Below the pieces are notes generated by a model. It was not told the DNA's origin and searched no databases. It saw nothing but the letters and a program-made list of their open reading frames with translations. From Solen grandis (lineage: Eukaryota; Mollusca; Bivalvia; Adapedonta; Solenidae): a stretch of DNA of 64,000 nt. Shown here one piece after another: positions 58,801-64,000 of this stretch. Numbering within the stretch: the first letter of the stretch is position 1; every line of letters starts with the position of its first letter. The stretch lies in NCBI GenBank assembly GCA_021229015.1, contig CM037783.1, positions 10,549,324 to 10,613,323 of the forward strand, read 5' to 3'. Position numbers and translations under genes: made by a program.

Positions 58801-60486
58801 AAATTAGCATCATAATATTGTTCTCTAGGTTTCTCAATGATCAGCTACCTCCTTAATGGGGAATTTTATTTAAGAGTGGGGAATTTGAGGACTATTTTGG
58901 GGGAAAAAAGGTGGTTATTTGGCTTGGAGAAGCAGCCCTTTACCGGCTACAGTTAAGAAGGGTAAAAAGGCCCTGTATCGGGACAAGTAAAAAGTAAAAT
59001 CTATTGCAAGGAGGCATAATTTAAACCTAAGCGCACCTGCTAGACTGGCACCCAATGTTTTCGTATAGTTGTCATTATCCGATAACTACATATGGTGCAC
59101 AGTATGACTGTTTACTTTCTTCACTTTATGCAGCCAATTTGTAACAAACTAAATATCAAAGCGTTATTCACATTTTTTTCCTCTTCAGAAAAAAAAGAAC
59201 AACAGTAATAATCAAATTACCAGACATTATTGATATTGTTACAGTTTTTATACTATTTTTAAAAAGTATTTGTTAATTTAACTTGGACGTCTCACAATGG
59301 GAAGAGTTTGCCTTCATAAAATATATCCTGGTGGGTTGTATTACCGTGGTATTTAGCTTTCAGAAATAAGTTACAAATAGAAGAAGAAGCACACACATGA
59401 AAAATTTATCTTTTAGTAATCCTCAACATTTCATTGATAAAGTAAATGATTGTCACTTCTCTAGAACAATTTCTCTTTGATAAAAATATTGACAATGTAA
59501 ACACTACGTAATATATTTCAGAAATTTCTTGGTAGGGTATTACCAATGCATATATAAACTTCACCTCTAGTAATCTTTTTAGATCAAATATCATCATAAT
59601 AAATTTTCTGTGACGTTCATTATGCTGTCCTGCAACATTTAGAATGATTTTTAATTATGTTGTATATATTTATTTTTCAGTTATTGTTTCGAAATAAGTC
59701 GGGTAGAAAATATGTTAAATTTCCATAGAATTTTGGTTGTTAAAAGGGCATTTTAGAAGAAATGCAAATTCTCACTTAGAAATAGCTCATACCTAAGGTT
59801 TTAAAGTTTTGACAGATAGCACACAGTATGTGTTTACTTTTAGTATACAGGTGATATTGAGGCAGAATTCATGAAACCAATATTCTTCTTATTTGTGAAT
59901 ACCCCGGTAATATACGACCACCGGTAATACCCTACCCGAGTATATACCATTCATGAAATTACAAGTGAACAATAAATTTTGCGAGTTGAAATTAGTGTGC
60001 ATCATTTTGACTCTTTCTTAGACACATGGTGGACGTTTTACCAAATTGGAGACGATTTGATTGCTTCACGTTTTGACTGTGAGAATTTATGACAGTTTGA
60101 CAGCTGAAATCGTTATAGATTTTGACATCAATAAAAATATGGAACGCAGTGTTTCTGGAAACAGAGACCAACACGTGTATAAATTACCTGTTCACAATAC
60201 TAACAAAGCTTCTGTAACCATTGGCCTGGATCTCCTCAGAAAAATCAAACCCTTGTAATCTTGGAACGATGTTAATGATAAGTGGTTCGACAGCTTGCGT
60301 TCTCTCGAGCAAAATGCATGATGAGGCGTAGTACCGCGCATGAATACTTGAACTTCCGCGTTGATAAAATTCTATATTGCTAATAACGAAATTACGTAGA
60401 TCTTTGATGGCTGAATGGAAAGATTTCAGAAAATCTGCGTCATAACTACACAATCCATACGGTTGTTCTGCGTGTGTGTCCGCCAT
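40634..60486 (-). CDS. LIPE: Hormone-sensitive lipase, 11 coding exons (one-base frameshift in exon 10)
   Basis: Hormone-sensitive lipase hydrolyses diacylglycerol, cholesteryl and retinyl esters in the cytosol and on lipid droplets. Coding exons run from ATG at 60486 to TGA at 40634, all with GT-AG ends. Residues 1-330 form the HSL N-terminal domain ([23 protein letters not shown]). The catalytic domain has the oxyanion hole HGGGF (364-368), [22 protein letters not shown] with Ser about 438, and PDGIMAAY. An insert of roughly 440 residues rich in Asp/Glu/Ser follows, in the place where vertebrate enzymes carry the phosphorylated regulatory module. The end has [17 protein letters not shown] (Asp about 1016) and LPHGFL (His about 1046). 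Total is about 1084 residues once the missing base is allowed for; as written, the frame stops after residue 526. Numbering after exon 9 assumes that correction. Many introns hold repeats. Confidence 0.93.
41603..43139 (-). CDS. LIPE: LIPE exon 10, regulatory insert, frameshifted
   Basis: 1537 bp. Starts [18 protein letters not shown] in the frame set by exon 9, but that frame meets TGA at 43054-43056. The rest (from [17 protein letters not shown] to LPDVHLV, joining exon 11 in phase 0) is open in the next frame, whose own upstream stop is at 43082-43084. The length is one base short of what the two splice phases need. The body is acidic and Ser-rich with a basic patch [12 protein letters not shown] and [13 protein letters not shown] near its end, then the conserved [18 protein letters not shown]. 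Confidence 0.88.
43755..43950. mobile_element. TTTCTGGTCTC MITE, copy 2
   Basis: Left end TAGTTCCATTTCTGGTCTCC and right end GGAGACCAGAAACGTAACTA are inverted. The interior is T/A-rich with GGTTGTTAGGTCTGG. It lies in LIPE intron 9. Confidence 0.75.
44354..44572 (-). CDS. LIPE: LIPE exon 9 (nucleophile elbow)
   Basis: 219 bp, from GTGACAG to GTATGTA. It codes [18 protein letters not shown] with the catalytic Ser, [19 protein letters not shown] and [15 protein letters not shown]. Confidence 0.95.
44630..44995 (+). repeat. SINE-like element with partial tRNA-like head
   Basis: TGTAGCTCAGTGTTGTGTTC (A-box-like) and GGGGTTCGTATCCCAGCC (B-box-like), followed by a body with GGCACTCGGCAAAGTGGGG and ATGGCTATAATAA at the end. 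Located in LIPE intron 8. Confidence 0.6.
45402..45546 (-). CDS. LIPE: LIPE exon 8
   Basis: 145 bp, from GTTGTAG to GTATGTT. It codes [38 protein letters not shown] and ALKNPERL. Confidence 0.95.
46383..46511 (-). CDS. LIPE: LIPE exon 7 (oxyanion hole)
   Basis: 129 bp in phase 0, from CTTACAG to GTTGGT. It codes [18 protein letters not shown] and SHE, the HGGG oxyanion-hole motif of the HSL family. Confidence 0.93.
46650..47085 (+). repeat. SINE-like element with tRNA-like head
   Basis: A-box-like CAGTGGTAATGCGCTGG and B-box GGGTTCAAATCC, with a possible anticodon stem-loop CTGGACTGCTAACCTAG between them. The body contains CTAGTGCTGGTTCATCCAG and GAGGTGCTGGGCCTTAAAG. Located in LIPE intron 6. 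Confidence 0.6.
47578..47772 (-). CDS. LIPE: LIPE exon 6
   Basis: 195 bp in phase 0, from ATTTCAG to GTAAGA. It codes [13 protein letters not shown], an acidic stretch [12 protein letters not shown] and [14 protein letters not shown], which closely match vertebrate HSL. Confidence 0.95.
48511..48696 (-). pseudogene. Fragment of a mariner-type transposase N-terminal helix-turn-helix
   Basis: The translation contains [20 protein letters not shown] then YGRPT, the pattern WxKRFxxGRxSxxDDxRxGRP seen in mariner/SETMAR-type DNA-binding domains, followed by a Gln/Ile helix. Only this part is visible; no DDD/E catalytic domain follows. It lies in LIPE intron 5 on the same strand and is a decayed remnant. 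Confidence 0.5.
50155..50395. repeat. Repeat element end with GGACCGACC tract
   Basis: Contains TGACCTTGACCTTTGACC, GTCTACTGACGGACCGACC and ATGCCCCCTCTTCTTTGAAA, the usual end of a dispersed tandem-unit family. It carries two CGTTCTCCA/TGTTCTCCA units around ATTGATCGGAAACAA. Confidence 0.6.
51129..52454 (+). mobile_element. Hairpin-ended element with four internal units of about 305 bp
   Basis: Left end AACAAGAGGCCCATGATGG folds and is followed by AATCGCTCACCTGAG. Units contain TAGAGGTTGACCCAAGGAAC, GTTGCCATGGCAACCAGAG (palindromic centre) and AAGCCCCGCCCCTGGCGGCC. The right end has repeated GGACGACGGACGACG followed by AGCTCACCTTGAGCAC pairing with TGCTCAGGTGAGCTA. Located in LIPE intron 5. 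Confidence 0.85.
53812..53889 (-). CDS. LIPE: LIPE exon 5
   Basis: 78 bp (26 codons), phase 0 both ends, from CCGACAG to GTAAGT. It codes [19 protein letters not shown] and PDSPLLH, equivalent to the VHFWKAFW region of mammalian HSL. Confidence 0.9.
54420..54450. repeat. T-run/G-run simple tract
   Basis: T runs followed by about 17 G, directly before the SINE-like element. Confidence 0.8.
54445..54770. repeat. SINE-like element (CAGTATCAC family), copy 3
   Basis: Parallel to 28760-29035. Its right end carries the complement of a tRNA-like head: CTGGGCTCAAACCCACAACC, then GTCCAACTGCTCACCCACAG. Located in LIPE intron 4. Confidence 0.7.
54847..55002 (-). CDS. LIPE: LIPE exon 4
   Basis: 156 bp, phase 0 both ends, from TTTCCAG or its equivalent CTTCCAG to GTACGT. 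It codes [36 protein letters not shown] and ARQ. Confidence 0.95.
55034..55345 (+). repeat. Left part of a hairpin-ended element
   Basis: AACAAGAGTGCCATAGTGG then GAATGCTCACCAGGGTACC, a decayed left end. One unit with TGACCCCCTTGGGCCTC follows, and no right end is seen. Confidence 0.5.
56246..56384 (-). CDS. LIPE: LIPE exon 3
   Basis: 139 bp, from TTTGCAG to GTGATT. It codes [18 protein letters not shown], then [18 protein letters not shown] and CLGFQ; the [10 protein letters not shown] block is a hallmark of the HSL N-terminal domain. Confidence 0.95.
57874..58008 (-). CDS. LIPE: LIPE exon 2
   Basis: 135 bp, from GTTGCAG to GTATGT. It codes [37 protein letters not shown] and GQLIACL. Confidence 0.95.
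58290..58375. repeat. Decayed relative of the TTAA MITE left end
   Basis: TTAACCCTTTACTTCATATA then GACTCATTTGGATGC match the left end of the MITE at 2912. The interior (CAGACCAGATCCAGACC) has diverged and no right end follows. Confidence 0.5.
60188..60486 (-). CDS. LIPE: LIPE exon 1 (start)
   Basis: 299 coding bp to the donor GTAATT. Starts [20 protein letters not shown] second upstream in-frame ATG at 60501 would add five residues (MIVFV); the inner ATG is chosen because GCCATTAC-type context (GGCGGAC follows) and HSL N-termini begin close to this point. It includes [15 protein letters not shown] and [17 protein letters not shown]. Confidence 0.9.
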
Positions 60487-62250
60487 TACAAAAACAATCA
60501 AGTGTGCAAGAAAGTGGTGAAATTATCAACATGGTTATAAATTATCAAAATGTAGCAATAAGTGAAATAAGGGATAACTTGGTGTCTCACAAAACGAATA
60601 TTTTAGTAGCATTTTTATTTCAAGATAGTTGTTTAGTTAAAAACACATCATTTTACTTTTTATTGCAATTAATTTACAAAAAAAAATCAGTTATGTATCA
60701 AGTACAGCAGAAAATTCGATTTATCGCAGTTGTCCCATATCCTTCAAAATATTATGGGCCTATCGCCGAACTGCGATAACCGGGTTTTTGTTTGTGGTGG
60801 TGGTGGTTGCTGTTATTTATTTCCTGTTATTTCGTTTATATTTTTTTCACATAACAACCAAAAACTAGATTTGCGACATTGATAATTGGCTTCAAGACTT
60901 GCAGCAGAGTTCAGAGTGAAAGGAACATACAAAGTGATAAATGACTTACACTCGATAATTTGAATCATGTTTCGAATTTTCGACAGATAAACATGTTTTA
61001 CATTTTATCTTTATACCTCTAAAGAGATCAAAAGGCCAAGTTTTATTTGGGCAAATGCAAATCAATGAAGTTACATATTATAAGTTTCTCTCTCCCTCTT
61101 GGACTAAAAAAAAGTATTCCTGGCACGTCTGTCTGTAGATCTCGAGATCTGCGCATAACCATTGTACTATTTTACGTGCATTTTACCTCACCTTTATACA
61201 TCACCTTTGTACTTCGAACCGATATTGTTTAGAGGTAGGGCCTTTTTAAATCGACATCCTTTTTTCATTCTTTTTTTTAAAGATTTTTAATCAACTCACA
61301 AAAATGGAGATTTCAAAACCATTATAATAAGTATGTATTTGTGTTGTTTTTTTACTCAGCATACACAGCATTCATCATGGATCAAATAATTTCCTTATTT
61401 TCATTTGACAGAGATGTGAATCTCTAGATTTTTAATATAGCTTCGTGATTATTTAACTGACATTTTCTCGTTCAAATATAGTTGAAAATCCGTAATACGA
61501 ATTATACGATTATTTACCAAATGATACATGAGAATGTATCACAAATTTTAAGAAAACTGTTTCGGTATGATTACAGATTACGTTATACATAACTTATCCC
61601 GTGGCGCTGATCATCATATGATTCCGCTTTTACTATTTTTGCTCTAAAGGTTCTTCAAATCAATTGTTTGGTTTTTTTAAAAATAAAATATGATACTTGT
61701 AGTAATTTGTTCTTGCTTTACATGTATATGGTAATAGTACAAATTTGATATTTATACGGGATTGCCATGTCATTATATTGTAGTCAGGCAGTCATAGTTT
61801 CCAAACATCATGGGTTTAATATTTCCTTAAACTGGTCTCACCTGCCTCGATCGCATGTCAAATCGCAATATCCGTACGAACAAAGACTATGGTCCGAATG
61901 TTTTATGACGGTTGCAGTGATAGTAGAGCAGTCGCAAGTGACCAACAAAAAAAATCGCAAGGCGGTTGCACTTACAGCAAGTGACTCCACTGCATTTTTT
62001 TTTTTTTTTTTTATCGTAGAGAGATTTAAGTATAAAAGCCAGATTATTGATTATTTCAGCGAAACCAATACAGAGATCGCAGAGTGAAAAGCGACCGATC
62101 GCCGATCTTCGGAATTTTGAAATCGAAAGCAGTCGCCGATAATCTGTTTGGTCGAAGTCTGTTGCTATCTAATAGCCGATTGGTTGCTTACCAACCTTTC
62201 TGCGATGTACCGTCACTGACCACATGATCCAGTATAAACATACATGTATC
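60487..62250. other. Upstream flank of LIPE and intergenic DNA
   Basis: No TATA box or clear promoter motif can be supported. No exon is seen on either strand. Simple T run near 61994-62012. Confidence 0.4.
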
Positions 62251-62419
62251 ATTACATTCAAAAGTTAGAGGACCTGCTACAATAGTACTGCCCAGGTCCA
62301 GATCCAATTTTTCTCGTGGTGGAGGGGGGTGGGGGTTGCACAGAATCTGATTTGATTGTGTTGTCAGTGCTACGGGAGAAAAAAGTTTCTAGCGTGATGG
62401 AGATGCATTCTGAAGGGTA

Positions 62420-62460
62420 TCTGGTTGGGTGGGTGTGTGTGTGTGTGTGGGGGGGGGGTG
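62420..62460. repeat. GT/G microsatellite
   Basis: GGGTGGGTGTGTGTGTGTG and then about nine G. Confidence 0.8.
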
Positions 62461-62539
62461 ATAGCTTTTTATTAAGGTAGTCGAGTCGCACACTTATGCT
62501 TACCTCCAGCAGTTGAAGAACATCCATCAATAGACAAAA

Positions 62540-62965
62540 CTACCATCAACTGCTTTGAAACTCGGAGTTTTGGGTTCGAATACCAGTACGGTCAAACTTT
62601 TTCTGTCTATCTATCTCTTTGATCATTATATTTGTATCACTCAGATCAGACTTAGAAAGAAAACAATATTTTTCATGATTTGTTTAGGTACTCATAGGAT
62701 AAATCATGCTAATTTTAAAAACAAGTATGTTTCCTGGCATATTGAAGGACAAAAAAATCAAAAACACTTGGTAAACGTCTTTTTAATTTGGCAATTTAAA
62801 AGAAAATACTTTGTAGAAAATTCGGGTAGACTTTGAAAAATATGTCTCTCAGTTATGTTGATTTTAGTAATAGAGCCTATTCTGGGTTGGGAGCAAAGAT
62901 TTTTCATGACCTTCCCATGCGCAAAGTACTGGTACAACCCAGGAACTGTCGAGATATTTAGCATA
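62540..62965 (+). repeat. SINE-like element with B-box-like head
   Basis: GGGTTCGAATACCAGTACGG near 62570 is B-box-like. About 320 bp on, GCGCAAAGTACTGGTACAAC and CCAGGAACTGTCGAGAT match the fragment at 3190-3350. Confidence 0.45.
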
Positions 62966-63214
62966 AAGTGTAAGAACTTATTACCCAATCGACGTAAAAT
63001 AAATAAGTTTAAACTACTTAAAAATAAATTTAAAAAAAACGCTTTTATCAGTGTGAAAAAAAAGGTTTGGTATGGTAAGAATTTATTACATATTCCAAGT
63101 ATTTTAGTTGAAACAATCATGGTTTGGTTGCCAAATGCTATTATTTGTTTATAATCAATAGCAAAAAAAAAAAAAATCGTTTAAAAGAGGATAATTAGGA
63201 CATAATATTTAGTT

Positions 63215-63242
63215 GTGTGTGTTTGTGTGTGTGTGTGTGTTA
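63215..63242. repeat. GT microsatellite
   Basis: GTGTGTGTGTTTGTGTGTG and continuing GT repeats to 63240. Confidence 0.9.
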
Positions 63243-63469
63243 ATTCTAAAACTTATACCTATACATAAAAAAAATGAAACCAGACAGTTATTACTATTAT
63301 TTTATTTATATTTTATTTTTTATTTATTTTTTTTATTTTATTTTTGTTTTTGTTTTTAGATTTTTCATTGTGGTGTACTTTGAGGCATACAGCACAACAA
63401 TTTTTTTTTTAATTTTTGTTTTTTTTCAATTCTCCATCGTGCCAATTAGGTTGCATGTCCATGCTTCAT

Positions 63470-63545
63470 ATGGCGCTACCTGCACTCTTTATGCAACTCG
63501 CTGCAAGGCTAGCTTGCGAGTTCGAATCTAGCTGGGGAACTTTTT
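63470..63545 (+). repeat. tRNA-like fragment
   Basis: GCTTGCGAGTTCGAATCTAG resembles a T arm and B box and is followed by CTGGGGAAC then T-rich DNA. The D arm is not convincing, so no tRNA gene is called. Confidence 0.35.
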
Positions 63546-64000
63546 TTGTGATATTAAACCTCATTTCGATTTACTTATGTAAATAAATTAACCAAATAAA
63601 AAAGAAAGAAAGAAAGATACATTAAAGAAAGAATGAACGTAATTGATAAGATTTTTTTTCCTTGGCACAATGCAGTAATAAAGTATTATATCTTTTGCTC
63701 TACTTAAAAAAAAGACCCATAAAATGATTTTTTTTTTAATGTCGTATTTATACTCGATATACGCGAACAAACAATGTGATACATTTGGTTAAAAACAAAA
63801 AAAATCTATATAGGCCCTATAGCCTATTTTAAATATCCTACTGTCATCATTAGGATGTCTCAGTTAAAAGTGCCTGTTATTAAAATGTTTCTTATTAAAT
63901 CTATTATCATTGTTATATCTGTTATAATAGAATTACAGTTTTATTCAACAAAAAGCATTCACCCTTTTGAATTGTCTCATTTCGCGGTCAACAAAGTTAA

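Overview
This is eukaryotic, intron-rich, AT-rich animal DNA. The density and type of short interspersed elements point to a bivalve mollusc: MITEs bounded by TTAACCCTTTCCCTC, elements with AGCTCACCTGAGCAC hairpin ends and internal 160-300 bp tandem units, and tRNA-headed SINEs. The bivalve assignment is an inference; no species is claimed. Nothing bacterial, viral or CRISPR-like is visible.

Layout. (1) 1-8.2 kb: mostly repeats (element ends, MITEs, a 26-bp minisatellite, a nested element pair), with one possible terminal exon of a + strand gene at 525-670. (2) 8.3-14.5 kb, + strand: six phase-1 exons, each coding one sushi/CCP domain, part of a secreted or cell-surface multi-sushi protein. 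Its 5' and 3' ends are not seen. Exon 3 is one base short of the frame kept by the other five. (3) 15306-15405: a run of exactly 100 N, an assembly gap. (4) 15.4-17.4 kb and 24.4-26.0 kb, - strand: two tandem copies of a four-exon gene for a 197-residue stathmin-like protein with an MGC N-terminus and a basic/acidic helical core. Both copies are intact and share exon phases and a conserved promoter block with a palindromic CRE (TGACGTCA). (5) 26.1-40.6 kb: intergenic DNA with tandem-repeat elements. (6) 40.6-60.5 kb, - strand: a hormone-sensitive lipase gene (LIPE) in 11 coding exons, with the HGGG oxyanion hole, GDSAG nucleophile elbow and the DP...PHGF segment carrying catalytic Asp and His. 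Its 1.5-kb penultimate exon codes a long acidic regulatory insert and carries a one-base frameshift in this sequence. (7) 60.5-64 kb: upstream and intergenic DNA with simple repeats and tRNA-like fragments.

The genes have no evident common pathway: the sushi protein suggests recognition or adhesion, the stathmin-like pair suggests cytoskeletal or membrane-associated regulation, and LIPE is neutral-lipid hydrolysis. The most useful leads are the tandem stathmin-like duplication with its conserved CRE, the two independent single-base frame problems (LIPE exon 10, sushi exon 3), which together with indel-eroded repeats may reflect consensus quality, and the layered, nested non-autonomous transposons.
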